The notes: a model not told the origin generated them from the sequence alone. Counted from the first letter of the stretch, positions 22,780-35,100 are shown. The stretch: 64,000 nt of DNA from Dasypus novemcinctus (GCF_030445035.2 NC_080694.1:70137147-70201146), one strand, 5' to 3'. Translations and numbers: made by a program.

Positions 22780-24345
22780 ACCACTCTAGTTTGCTTCAAG
22801 GCCCTGCCAACCTGCGACTATAGCCCCTTGGGCAGTTCTTTCAATCTGTTGACTAAGGAAAGGAATAGTTGAGCCTGATTTACAAATATTTCCACATGAT
22901 ATAAAGGGAACCCTCAAAAGCGAACAGATGTAGAACTAAAGGCTCTTTCTGGGGTATCCTGAAAGGACAGTGCTGAAGAGAAATCCTCTCAGTGGGTGGA
23001 GCTTGATCATGGCAACTGGTTGCTCATTTTGTTTTGAAGAAGAAATGGCTGGAGGTGTTTGTGTGATTTATGTGATATGTCCAGGATTTGATCGTATGGT
23101 CAGGAATTTGGAAGGGACAGTATTGGAAAAGGTCTGGGAGAGAGGTCAGTGGATAGATATTTCTCAATGGGTGAAAAACAGGGAGATACTTGTGTCTCAT
23201 GTGAATGCTTACCAGAGGGTTAGCAGAAGATTTTAGTAATCAAACAGACAGGATGACCTATTCTGTGGGTACCAGTCAGTGTCTTTCCCCAGCCACTCAT
23301 GTCATTGCCCAATGGATTTATGAACAAAGTGGCCATGGTGGTGTGGATGGAGATTATTCATCGGCTCAGCAACATGGACTTATACTCACCAAGGCAGACC
23401 GGGTTACAACCCCTGCTGATTGCACAATCTGCCAGCAGCAGAGCCCCACACTCAACACCAAATGGCAACTTTCCCAAGCTGATCAGCTACTACCTAGTGG
23501 CAAGTGATTACATTGGACCACTTCCATCATGGAATGTGCAACGTTTTGTTCTTACTGGAACAGATACATATTCTGATATAGATTTCCCTTTACTGCATGC
23601 AAAGTTTTTGCCAAAACTACCATCTGTGAACTTCCAGAATGCCTTATCTGATGTCATGGTATTCCATGCTTCTGATCATTGAATGTGCTTCACAGCAAAT
23701 GGAATGTAAAAATGTCCATTCATGGAATTCATGGAACGAATGCTCATGGAATTCAATGGTTTTATTTTGTTCCCCATCATCCTGAATTATGTGTATTGAT
23801 AGGACCATGGAAAGGTCTTTTGAAGTCTCAATTACAGCACCAACTTGGTGGCAATACCTTGCACAGCTGGGGCAGTGCTCTCGTTGATATATATATGATA
23901 TAAACATATATATGAGATATAAATCAGCATCCACTCCATGGTGATGTTCCTTCCTGTATTCACAGGCTTAGGAATCAAGATGTTGGTATGGGAGCAGCAT
24001 CACTCATTATTCTCCCTAATGATATACTAGAAAGTTTTTCTCCCCTGTCCCCATGATCTTAATATCTGCTGGACTACAGGTCTAATTTCCAATACCAGCA
24101 GTGCTTCCACCAGGAGATAAAACAACAATTATATTAAGCTGGAAGCTAAGACTGCCATCTGGCCACTTTGGGCTCTTCATGTTTCTGAACCAACAGGCAA
24201 AGAAAGGAATTACTGTACTGTTTGGGGTGACTGATCCTAACTATAAAAGGAAAATAGGACAACTATCAAGGGGAAATAGGCCTGCAACTACACAGTGGAA
24301 GGAAAGTAGAGTTTGCCTGGAATACAGGAGTTCCCCTAGATAATC
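22780..24345 (+). pseudogene. Endogenous retrovirus ERVL-type pol remnant (RNase H end, integrase, dUTPase)
   Basis: Translated pieces in shifting frames give, in order, the end of the RNase H/connection region (about 22970-23210), an integrase zinc-finger region with HHCC-type residues (about 23300-23450), integrase core segments (about 23500-23900), and a dUTPase-like segment (about 24100-24345). A dUTPase placed after integrase is characteristic of class III ERVL elements. There are at least three frame changes and several in-frame stops. I see no LTR, gag or env nearby. The fragment is an ancient, non-functional copy. Confidence 0.8.
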
Positions 24346-24365
24346 TCTCTCTCTCTCTCTCTCTT
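24344..24365. repeat. (TC)n microsatellite
   Basis: About eleven CT dinucleotides lie between the ERVL remnant and the following L1 poly-T end. Confidence 0.9.
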
Positions 24366-25562
24366 TTTGGTTCTACAAACTCTTTATTTTTTTAAATGTT
24401 ACATTAAAAAAATATAAGAGGTTCTCAAATACCCCCCACTCCCCCTCATCCCCCTCCTTCCACATCAACAACCTCTTTCTTCACTGTGGCACATTCATTG
24501 CATTTGGTGAATACATTTTGGAGCACTGCTGTATCCATGGGTAATAGTTTACATTGTAGTTGACATCCCGCCCCCCTCCCCAAGGCCATTCAGTGGGTTA
24601 TGGAAAGATATATAATGTCCAGCATCTGTGCCTACAATATCACTTAGGACAACTCCAAGTCCTAAAAATGCCCCTACATCACATCTCTTCTTCCTTCTCC
24701 CTGCCCTCAGCAATTACTGTGGCCACTTTCTCCATATCAGTGCTACAGTTTCTTCCATTACTAGTCACAATAGTTCCATAGTAGAATATCAGTAAGTCCA
24801 CTCTAATCCTTACTTTATTCCTCCATCCTAAGTACCCTGGGATGATCATGTCCACTCCACCTCTATATTGAGAGAGGGCTTAGATTCCACATGGATGATG
24901 GATGCAAATCTTCTGCTTGAAGTTGTAGGCACTGCAAACTCCCTGGTGTGGTAGTTGACCTTCTTCGCCTCTGTGTTAGCTGGCTGGAGTAAGTCCAATG
25001 ATGGATTACTACCAAGTACCAGCTGGTGATGTAACTAGAAAAAGACCTTGAATAAAAGGATCAATCCAGACCAGCAGAATATCTCATTCTACATGTAGAA
25101 TGAGGTACTAAAAACTGCATTTTTGACCTTGAATTAAAGGAGAAATGGAAAGGACAAATGGGTTTATATGACTATGAGTCTCCACAAAGAGTTGGGAGGT
25201 CATCAAAGGGGTCATGCTAATGCACGCCTCAGCAGGATCCCAGAGACAGCCAAAGCACATACAACCCAAGGTACTGGTTCTTCTGAGGGCTATGGAGACC
25301 CACAGGTTTAATGGTCATGGTGGATGGCTCTGGAGTTCAGGGCAATGTCAGTTAGCCCTACTTTAGAGTTTGTGCTCCTGGATGTGATGGAGTTGGACTT
25401 AGATGTGACCTTTCTACACATGCCTCCTCTGTTACTTCTACCAGACCTGTGGTTGGCATTGGGGTTGGTGTATACTCAGGAGACCTGAATCTCTGGACTG
25501 TCCATGTGCCAGCTGTGCCCTGAGCCTCAGCAGACTTGCAACTTCTACCCTCTGGTTCATAG
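24366..25562 (-). mobile_element. L1 3' UTR insertion with 5' inversion (twin priming)
   Basis: 24366-24998 is minus-oriented L1 3' UTR beginning at the poly-A end. 25000-25562 is plus-oriented and covers the L1 sequence immediately upstream. The minus part breaks off after GTAAGTCCAATG. The plus part ends at CTCTGGTTCAT, which is adjacent in intact copies. This is the classic twin-priming inversion signature. Confidence 0.85.
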
Positions 25563-25745
25563 GTCATCACTTATTACTATCCTGCCTTGTGATTAAACAG
25601 AAGGAAAACTGCAACAACCCAAACCAGGCAGGACAACTACTAGCTGATGACCCTAAGGAAAGAAGTTATTGACTCACCCCTCTCCCTGGTCAAAGAATCA
25701 CAACCAGGTGAGTTGTTTGCCGAGAATAAAAGAAAAACGGAATGG

Positions 25746-25859
25746 TGAACGGATGTACTCAGTGAATGAGGACCTCCTTTCCATGTAAGAGGTCCTGCTT
25801 CTCATGTAAGAGGTCCTGGGTTCAATCCATTTACATCCTAAAGAAAAAAAATGCAATAT
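25746..25859 (+). mobile_element. Small tRNA-derived SINE (DAS-I-like) with a 21-bp internal duplication
   Basis: The element has a degenerate A-box region near 25751, a B box GGTTCAATCC (25819-25828) and a short A-rich tail. GGAATGG flanks it (25739-25745 and 25860-25866). CATGTAAGAGGTCCTG occurs twice, at 25782 and 25803. It is not a functional tRNA, since no acceptor stem can be formed. Confidence 0.65.
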
Positions 25860-26284
25860 GGAATGGATAGTGGAAAAGATAATTATAAATAGGAGCTACA
25901 ACTGTGAGACCATTTGCAGAAATGAGGGCTGTGATGGTCATGAGTATTTCTTCCTTTGCTATGTTATGAATGTTTGTAGATAGATAGAACTATATAGAGT
26001 TATAGAAATGTAGATATTTATGAAATATCTTGTTTACTTCCTCATCTTATGCTCTTTCATATATAATTAAGTTGAAGTAAACTTATGCCATATAATTAAA
26101 TTGTAATATATAAAATTCAAGAGTATTACACAAGAATTTACATCCTCTTCCTGGGAAAGTGTATTTCTGATTATAAGCAGAATATTTTAATTATGTTAAA
26201 TAAAAATATGTCTGAAGGTGTTTTTATTTAGAGGTTATTATGATTCAAGGAGTCAGGTATGTACCAGGGTGATAAAGGATGGAC

Positions 26285-26724
26285 TGTTATGGTTAAGTTC
26301 AAGGGTCAATTTGGCTTAGTTATGGTGCCCAGTTGTTTGATCAAGCAAGCACAGAACTGACCTGATTGTGAATGTGAGGATACTTCATGGATGTAAGTTA
26401 TTAGTCAGTTGATCTTGTCTATGGCTGATTACACACACAATCAACAAAGGAGACTGCCTTCAGCAGGATTGAAGTCTTATCCAATCAGTTGAAGGCCTTA
26501 AAGGGAGAACTGATGATTTCAGCAGCCATAAAGAAGAAACTCTACTTCTTCTTCATCCAGCCAGCTTCTCCTTGGGAATTCATCAAAATCTTCATCGGAC
26601 TGCCCTGTGGAATTCAGATTTGTTAATCCCCATGGTTGAGTGAGCCAATTCTTATAATAAAAAAAGATTAAATAATAAATACATCCTAGAAATTCTTTTT
26701 CTCTGGAAAATCCTAACTAATTCA
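26285..26724 (+). mobile_element. Solo LTR, MLT2-like (ERVL)
   Basis: It starts TGTTATGGTTAAGTTC and ends TAACTAATTCA, with the internal CCAATCAGTTGAAGGCC block I associate with MLT2B-type ERVL LTRs. A related copy lies at 43296-43740. No second LTR or internal region is attached. The subfamily name is from memory. Confidence 0.6.
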
Positions 26725-26889
26725 GCTTTTAATTTTGATTGCTAATAGTTTAAAGATGTGACCCAATATGAATGAACAAAGTTCACTTTCTTTTATATAC
26801 CACTAGAAGCTCCTTTTCCTCCTTCATGATCCCTAAAATGTACCCACTGTAAATTCCCCCAAAGGCCATGTTTCTCCTTTTCAAATCTA

Positions 26890-27805
26890 AAACTTTGCAA
26901 TGTAACATGAAATTGCTCTCCAAGGTTGTTTCAAATTTACACCCTCACCAACTTTGTAGAAGAGACCTCATAGCTTTACTTGGTATTACTCTGACAACAT
27001 TTATAGGTATAAAATAATGGCAAATTATAGTTATAATTTTTTTCCATTTTATTAAAATATGTTTGCTATCCATTCATGCGTTTATTGCCATTTCAGCTGT
27101 TCAAGGACTTACGGTCATTCTCATTTGTGTCATTTTCTCCTTCTTGAAAAACAAATGGCTTCTCTTTTTGATGACTTTGTTTTCGATGACTGCTTCAATT
27201 TTTTTCATTTGTGGTTCATTTGTTGAGGTCTTCTATTTTTCTATGCTCTGTGTATGTGGTTCCTGTGTTTCTAGGAATTTATCCGTCTAAACTACATTGT
27301 CTAGTTTAGTTTGCTGGCATACAGTTTTTCATAGTTATCCTCTTATGATCACTCTTATTTCTTCAGGGTCACTGGTAATGTCCCCCTTCTCATTTCTGAT
27401 TTTATTCTTTGTCAGTGTAGGTAATGTTTGTCAGTTTTGTTGATCTTCTTCAAGATCCAACCTTTGATTTTGTTGATTCATTCTATTGGTTGTTTTTTCT
27501 TCTTAATTTCATTTATTTCTGTTCTGATCTCTATTATTTCTCTCGTTTAGCTTAGTTTGGGATTAGTTTGCTCTTCTTTTTCTATTTCCTTCAGGTGTGC
27601 AGTCAGATTTTCAATTCTAGCTCTTTCTTCTTTTTTAATGTAAGCATTGAGAGCTATAAATTTCGGTGTCACATAGGTTTGGATATGTTGTGTTCTCATT
27701 TTCTTTCATCTCAAGATATTTGCTGAGTTCTCTTGTAATTTTTTCTTTGACCCACTTACTATTTAAGAGTGAACTGCTAATCTCCATATATTTTGAATTT
27801 TTCCT
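26890..27805 (-). mobile_element. Old L1 fragments (ORF2 and 3' region)
   Basis: 27060-27805 resembles the reverse complement of ORF2 between endonuclease and RT, with the same block order as 38120-38800. 26890-27060 resembles a distal ORF2/3' UTR piece of an older L1. Both are too decayed for a frame. Confidence 0.6.
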
Positions 27806-28107
27806 TTTCTTTTAAAGTTTAAACCTGCATTTATTAAAGAAGCTAACAAAATGTAAATATTCAATCTGTACTTTGAAAACTGTGTCATTACTTCTGCTGG
27901 TTATCCTTGAAATTATGATTTAAGCATCAAATTTTGTGGATTGGAGGTGACTTAACACTCAAAGGGAGGGACCAGAGCAGGAAGTCTGTTAGCTGGAGAG
28001 TGGCAGAAAGCATATAAAATGAGTTAAGTCATATCCGTGGCCCAGAGTCTTTATGTGGCTTGCCTATTCAAAAATGAGCAAAGGCAAATGGCCAAATATG
28101 GAGAAAA
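27806..28107 (-). pseudogene. Possible 3' UTR retrocopy of an unidentified mRNA
   Basis: On the minus strand the segment ends with AATAAA followed about 20 nt later by an A-rich tail (plus-strand TTTTTCCTTTTCTTTTAAAG at 27799). It sits inside an L1. No coding sequence is visible and I do not recognise the source gene. No clear site duplication was found, so unique DNA with a chance hexamer remains possible. Confidence 0.3.
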
Positions 28108-28855
28108 ACAAAATTCCGCTCCACCTCTATATGAAGAAGGGTTTAGATTCCACATGGATGATGGATACAATTCTCCTGCTTACAGCTGTAGGCACTCTTG
28201 TCTCCCTGGTGTGGTGGCTGACTTTCTTCACTTCCCTGTTAGCTGGCCAGGGTAAGTCCAATAAACCAGAGGGTAGGAGTTGCAAGTCTGCTGAGGCTCT
28301 GGGCCAGGTTATCACATGGACAGTCCAGAGATTCAGGTCTTCTGAGTGTATACCAACTCCAGCACTAACCACAGGTCCAGTAAAAATAATCCTCCCTGGG
28401 TCCACAGGATGGAGGACTAGAGTATGGATTAGAGTGGATTTACTGATATTCTACTATGGAACTATTGTGATTAGTAATGGAAGAAAATGTAGCATTGATG
28501 TGGAGAAAGTGGCTACAGTAGCTGCTGAGGGAAAGGAGAGGTAAGAAGAGATATGATGTGGGGGCATTTTCAGGACTTTGAGTTGTCCTGGGTAGTACTA
28601 CAGGGACAGTTGCTGGACATTGTTTGTCCTGCCATGGCCCACTGGGTGGACTAGGGGAAAGTGTAGACTATAATGTGGACCATTGTCCATGTGGTGCAGC
28701 AGTGCTCCAAGGTGTGTTTGCCGGGTGTATTGGATGTCCCACAATGATGAGGGGGGTTGTTCGTTTGGGGGGGGGGGGGTGAGAGGGTGGGGGGTATATG
28801 GGGACCTCATATTTTTTTAATTTAACATTGAAAAAAAAAAAGAAATAAAGAATTC
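28108..28855 (+). mobile_element. L1 3' UTR insertion with 5' inversion (twin priming)
   Basis: 28392-28855 is the plus-oriented 3' end with a poly-A tail. 28108-28391 is the upstream L1 3' UTR in reverse orientation. The two breakpoints are about 15 bp apart on the intact L1 sequence. A 12-bp G run lies at about 28768-28780. Confidence 0.85.
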
Positions 28856-29900
28856 TGACAACTGAACAATAAAAAGACAACTAGCCCAATAAAAATAAAT
28901 AAATAAAGGTATTGATATTTCTCAGTTAAAGTAAAGCATCGTCCTCTTTCCTCCAAGAGCATCTTTTTAACCTCCTTATTTACAATGTAGTTATATAAAC
29001 TGTTCCCCTAAATTCTTTGAGAAGCACATCGTGTGTAAGTTTTCTTCAAATATCATACTTAATTTATATCACCAAGGAAGACAACGAAATCGTTTTATTT
29101 ACCGAACTTTTAGTTCTCTTTACTCCTTCCTGATGTTTCAATATTCCTTATTTTATCTTTTCATTTCAGTTTATATTCTGTCTTAAGCCACTCATGTATG
29201 ATAGGCCTGCTGGTGCCACATTCTACTGGCATTACTTCATGTGAGAATGTCTTGATTTCCCATTATTTCTTTTTTTTACACTTTTAAAAATTAAAGTTAA
29301 CAGATCACAAAGAACGGATACATTAAAAAACATTTGAAAAACATAAAAAAGCGTAATAGGTTCCCGTGTACCCTACTCCCCTTCTCCCACCCCATCATTT
29401 TTGTAAATTGTATTTTTTTGAAGATACATGCATCACAAAAAAAAAAAAAAACTGTTGCATTAAAATTATGGGAGGTGCCTGTGTGCTCCCCGCCCCCGCC
29501 ATCGCCAGCAGCCTCCTCCATTGCTGTGGAGCACTCGTCGAGCTCCATGAGCATATTTTGAAGCACTGCTGCGCCACATAGATAATAGTTTACTCACATA
29601 AATAGTTACACCACATAAATAATAGTTTCCATTATTCCATTATTTCTCCCATTATTTCTAAAACATATTTTCACTGGATAAAGAATACATTGTTGGTAGT
29701 TAGTTTCTCTTTTCACTTGTAAAATGGAATAATTTTTTCTGGCCTCCAAAGTTTACAAAAATAAATTCACTCTCATTTAAAAAAAAGAAAAAAAACAAAA
29801 TTCCTGGCATAGGCAATTCCATGTAACAATGAATTATCTCTTCTAATAAAGACAACACAATAGAGACAACACAATTCATCATTAACTTGTCTGTGTCTAA
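28856..29900. other. Old L1-like sequence with an embedded L1 3' fragment
   Basis: 29190-29270 and 29640-29770 resemble an old minus-strand L1 region near the ORF1/ORF2 boundary. Between them (about 29271-29640) is a minus-strand L1 3' end with poly-A and C-rich blocks. CCCATTATTTCT on both sides suggests a site duplication. The remainder has no recognised features. Confidence 0.5.
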
Positions 29901-30009
29901 ATTCTTCCAGTGCCTCCAACTCTAAAATTGGTGCTAGTTCTACCCGTCTTCCTCTTCTATCCCAAAAGCTCTGGAATCTCACTGCTTCCCTGTCTCTCTC
30001 AGTGCTCCT

Positions 30010-31465
30010 GAATGTTCAAAGCTGCCGAAGAAATCCGGTCAGTTCCCGCCTTCCCCACGTCTCCGCGGCCCCGTGCTTACCTTGGTGGACTAGAGAGGCC
30101 GGGAAGCCAGCCCGCTGATGAGAGGAGCGCCTTCGGGCCCCCTGGAACCTGTCCGGCAGTGCCCAGTGACGCTGCACCATCCTCCTGGCCGCCTGCATTC
30201 CACAGAATGGCCACGTCAGTGGCACAAAGCACCGCCCCAGCAGCGCAGCATCTTCCCCAGCCAGGCCTAAGTGTCCCCATCAAGGAAAGGCCCAGGGACA
30301 GCACGGGTCCCTCCAACGTGACCGTCTCCTTCTGGGGTCCGGTGCTGACAGCCTGAGTCACCTCCTCAGATTTAAAACATCCTTGGAGCATCAGAACTGA
30401 TACTCTCCTCGAATTAGACTCGCGTTTCCATAACCTAGCAAAACGAGGAAAGAAAGTTTCTGAAATCGGTCACTTTGTGAGGCCGGGGGCGGTGGGGGAG
30501 GGCTTAGCACCGTGCAGGGAAGAAGGCTGGGCGGCGAGGTCAGCGGCTGGAGGTCGCCACTGGCGCGTCCCAGTGCACATCAGGCAGTTATCAAGAAGAC
30601 GACGACAGGGCGGTCACTTAAGCACATTGTAGAGCATTTATTTTGAAAAGGATAAGCATTTGAAAACTCGTTTTCCACGGCAGTGGTAACGCTCAACCCA
30701 CGCCTCTATTTCCCATCTCCTTAAAGTGTGTTCTTTATCAATTACTCCAGGCTTGTAATTAAAGCCCCGTTTTTAAAACGACATAAACCAAAGGCCTTGT
30801 TGAACCAAGTCCTAAATCCAGCTGCCACTGCGGAGCTGTGGGAGCGAGCGACGCTCTGCGCCAAGGGTGCACTTCCCAGCCGAGGCCTGCATGGAACCAC
30901 TGGCCGTCCAGGGACCCCCAGGGGTCTCCAGGGCTGGCAGCCTCCTCCCCACAAGCCCTGCGCTCCCGCATCCTCAGCCCCTTTCCCCGCCTTGAAAGCC
31001 TCAGGCCCTCCCCGCCCGCACTCATCCCACCCAGCCGCAGTGGAGTCCCCGCGGGCTCCCTTCTCACCCCCTGGCCCACTGCAGCCACACCGTGAGCGCC
31101 TCGACTGCGCCCCGCATCTGCGGAACCTCTGCTGGCTGCCCCCGCCGCCCTCGGTTCCCATCCGTCCTTTGCGGTCCCTGCACCCCGTGTTGGGGCTCCT
31201 GGCACTCCAGGTCCCAGATCCCCCCTAGCTCCCCACCACCCGCGGGGCCCAGGGCCTTCCTGGGCAGTCCAGGCCCGTTGCGAGTCTGTGGACCCTTTCC
31301 TTCTCCCCCTTCTTGCCCTCCTTCTCCACGACGCCCAGGTGCGGCCCGGCGCCACGGCGCAGGACCCTGAGTCTCCAGCGCTGCTGCCCACGCGCCCAGG
31401 GGTGCCTGCCTGTGCCCAGCTCCTGGCCCCAGCCTGCCCGCCCCTCACCTGGACTATTCCCCTTT
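30010..31465. promoter_or_regulatory. Isolated GC-rich, CpG-rich segment (CpG-island-like)
   Basis: The base composition jumps from AT-rich L1 sequence to strongly GC-rich. 31021-31200 alone holds 15 CpG dinucleotides in 180 bp, and CpGs are also frequent at 30001-30120. It ends sharply at the L1 boundary near 31465. On the minus strand a good splice-donor match, CAAG|GTAAGC, lies at the 30081/30080 boundary. Open frames up to 244 codons occur but resemble no family I know, and the longest starts in L1 sequence. It may be a promoter or first exon of an unrecognised transcript, or a relocated piece of GC-rich DNA. Confidence 0.5.
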
Positions 31466-32117
31466 TCAGTTCATTTTTGATTTCCAGCTCCATTTAATTA
31501 TGATCTGAGAAAGTGTTTTGTATAATTCCAATTGTTTTAAATTTATTGAGACTTGTCTTGTGACCCAACATATAGTATATCTTAGAGAAGATCCCATGAG
31601 CTCTTGAGAAGAATGTATATCCTGCTCTTTTGGGGTGCAATGCTCTATAGATGTCTGTTAGATTTGGTTCATTTATCACATTATTCAAGCTCTCTGTTTC
31701 TTTATTGATCCTTTGTCCAGATGTTCTATCCAATACTGTGAGTGCTGTATTGAAGTCTCCAACTAGTATTGTAGAGACGTCTATTTCTCCCTTCAAGATT
31801 TTCAGTGTGTGCCTCATGTACCTTGGGGCACTGTGGTTAGCTATATAAATATTTATTATAGTTATTTCTTCTGAGTGAATTGCTCCTTTTATTAATACAT
31901 ACTGACTTTCTTCACCCCTTATAGCAATTTTACATTTAAAATCTATTTTGTGCAATATTAGTATGGCTACTCAGGGATTTCTTTTGTTTTTGTTTTTGTT
32001 TTTGTTACTATTTGCATGGAATCCCTTTTTACAACTTTTCACTCTTAACCTGGTTGTATCCATACATCTCAGGTGAGTCTCTTGTAGACAGCATATAGAT
32101 GGCTCATTTTTTTAGCT
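31466..32117 (-). mobile_element. L1 ORF2 endonuclease-region fragment
   Basis: The minus-strand frame 31494-31955 reads as L1 ORF2 after the catalytic start (ILVGDFNTALTVLDRTSGQR, then YTFFSRAHG). Both ends are truncated by the GC-rich segment and the next L1. (TTTTTG)n occurs at about 31981-32006. Confidence 0.8.
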
Positions 32118-35100
32118 TTTTTTTTCTTTATTTATTTTTTTAATATTATGTTAAAAAAATATGAGGTCCCTGTATACCCCCCTCCCCCTCCCCCCACTTC
32201 TCCCCCCATAACAACAACCTCTTCCATCATCATGAGACATTCATTGCATTTGGTGAATACATCTCTGAGCACTGCTGTACCTCATGGTCAATGGTCCACA
32301 TCATAGCACACACTCTCCCACAGTCCACCCAGTGGGCCATGGGAGGACATACAATGCCCGGTAACTATCCCTGCAGCACCACCCAGGACAACTCCAAGTC
32401 CCAAAAATGCCCCCACATCACAACTCTTCCTCCCACTCCCTACCTCCAGCAGCCACCATGGCCACTTTCTCCACACCAATGCCACATTTTCTTCGATTAC
32501 TAACCACAATAGTTCATGAATAGAATATCTGTAAGTTCACTCTAATCCATACTCTATTCCTCCATCCTGTGGAACTTAGAATGGTTGTGTCCACTCCACA
32601 TCTATATCAAGAAGGGGCTTATATTCTACATGGATGCTGGATGCAATTCTCCTGCTTGCAGCTGTAGACACTCTTGGCTCCCTAGTGTGGTGGCTGACAC
32701 TCTTCACCTCCCTGTCATCTGGTCAGGGTAAGTCAAACCAGAAGGTAGGAGCTGCAATTCTGCTGAGACCCAGGGCCTGGCCATCACATGGACTGTCCAG
32801 TGATTCAGGTCTCCTGAGTATACACCAACCCAAATGCCAACCACAGGTCCAGTAAAAGTAACAGAAGAGGCATGTGTAGAAAGGTCATATCTGAATTCAA
32901 GCCCATCACACTCAGGAACACAAACGCCAAAGTAGGGTCCACTGACATGGCACTGAACTCCAGAGCCATCTGCCATGACCATAGAACCTGTGGGTCTCTG
33001 CAGCCCTCAGGAGAACCAGCACCTGGGTTTCCATCTACCTTTGCTGTATCTGGTATATACAAAAGCATCACATCTCTGATGACTTCCCGACTCTTTTTTG
33101 GAGACTCACAGCCATATAAACTCACTTGTCCTTTCCATTTTCCCTTTTATCTGAAGTAAAAAAGCAGTTTTTATCACCTGATATTACATGTAGGCTGAGA
33201 TATTCTGCCAGACTGAGTTGCCCTCTTTATTCAAGGTCTTTTTCTAGTTACATCTTCAGCTGGTGTTTGGTAGTAATCCCTCGCTTCCAGGGAGGCTCAC
33301 CCCCAGGAGTCATGTCCCATGCTGGAAGAAAGACAATGCATCTATATGTTCAGTTTGTCTTAGAGAGTGGCCACATTTGAGCAACATGGAGGCTGTCAGG
33401 AGGTAACTCTGTGGCACCCTGCAGTTCTAGGCCTAGTTGATATTTTAGGCACACAGGCTCATATTTGGAACCATCAGTATCAATGGCTCATTGTTGGACC
33501 ATCCATCTTTGTTGGTCTTTGCCATTGCACTTGCGGGATTCTTGCTGTTCCATTGGGGAATGTGATACAGCTCCCCTGGCCAGGACCTCAGCACTGTCCC
33601 ATCTGTCATTTCCAACTGAAACCATTCTGAAAATATTCAGACTTTTCTACGTACCATGTATACATGCCCTGTTGAATTTCCTCCCAACCATGTGCCCCCC
33701 ACCAATAACATCCCACCATCTTGCTCCTTCCCTGCCATAATCGAACATTTCTGTAGTCCAAAACTTCTTCAAAAAGGAAGCCCAATATATTGCCAGGTTC
33801 CATGAATAGTAAGATGGAATATAGTGATGGGTTTAAAGGTTATATATAGAATACATAATAATTTTGAAAAATTAAATAAAGGAAAAATAAATTGGGGTAT
33901 CAAAAAAAAAGAAAAAATGAAAAAGTTTTGTTTTTGACATTTTGCCTTTCATCATTGCTATAGGTGTTGCCTGTATCTACAGTGGCAAGGCAATTTCTTC
34001 TTTATCTTCCTCAGTGTTTACATCCTTTCTTTTTTTTTTTTTTACTAATTATTATTATTATTTTTTTAAGATTTATTTATTTATTTAATTTCCCCCCCTA
34101 CCCCGGTTGTCTGTTCTTGGTGTCTATTTGCTGCGTCTTGTTTCTTTGTCCCCTTCTGTTGTCATCAGCGGCACGGGAAGTGTGTGCGGCGCCATTCCTG
34201 GGCAGGCTGCTCTTTCTTTTCACGCTGGGCGGCTTTCCTCACGGGCGCACTCCTTGCGCTTGGGGCTCCCCCACGCGGGGGACACCCTTGCGTGGCACGG
34301 CACTCCTTGCGCCCATCAGCACTGCGCATGGCCAGCTCCACACGGGTCAAGGAGGCCCCGGGGTTTGAACCGCGGACCTCCCATATGGTAGACGGATGCC
34401 CTAACCACTGGGCCAAAGTCCGTTTCCCTTTACTAATTATTAAGTTTGTCTTCCCGTAAGATTTAGATTACAGTAATTCACATATACAATATATTGTACT
34501 CCCACATATCCAACATCAAACCCTTTGTCCCTTCCCCAACAATGATTTTTTTATAAGTTCATATTGTATTTGTTGTAGCTAATGTACAGATATTAAAACA
34601 ATAGCTTCAAGTATGGTTTCATTTGGGTTTACATTTATATTTTAGACTATAAAATTTTCTAAATTTTAATTTTTCTTATGTTTTACATTATGGTTTGCAT
34701 TTTAGCCTAAGGACTTTTTATACTGGCCTTCCCTTACCCATTGGGAGCCACCAATTCTCTTGAGAGATACAATTCTCTCTGTTTGAGAACATCAGTCCTC
34801 CCCAGGATGTGGGTATAACTTCACTCTCATTCTATGGGTCTCCTTTCAATGATATGACCCACTATGAAAAAATGGGCACTCATACACTCCCTAGAAGTTT
34901 GCCCTGTGTCAGATGCCCCCACTTCAGCATCTTAAACAGGTAACCTTATTATATTTTCTAAAGAGTTTTCTCTGCATTGTAATTTCAACCACATACCTGA
35001 CAATCTCCTATGTTCAAATGTTCCCCCCACCCTCCCCTAATTTCTTGGGCAATCTGACCCATCCTTCCATTCCTAGCACCCCTCAAGCCCTCACAGTCCC

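Noticed and set aside
25746-25859. A tRNA gene
   Set aside because: A and B box-like motifs exist, but no acceptor stem or intact anticodon arm can be formed and it has an A-rich tail with site duplications, so it is a SINE.
28053-28544. A 163-codon plus-strand frame
   Set aside because: It crosses the junction of the inverted L1 insertion at 28391 and consists of 3' UTR sequence.
30759-31493. A 244-codon minus-strand open frame in the GC-rich segment
   Set aside because: Its first codons lie in or at the edge of the L1 fragment, its composition (Gly, Arg, Ala) is what random GC-rich DNA gives, overlapping frames of similar length exist on both strands, and no domain is recognisable.
33964-34368. 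Open frames of 80-134 codons over SINEs here and at 10674-11064, 37666-38136, 40923-41476 and 56756-57278
   Set aside because: They are products of the GC-rich SINE body. Similar peptides recur at each SINE on both strands.
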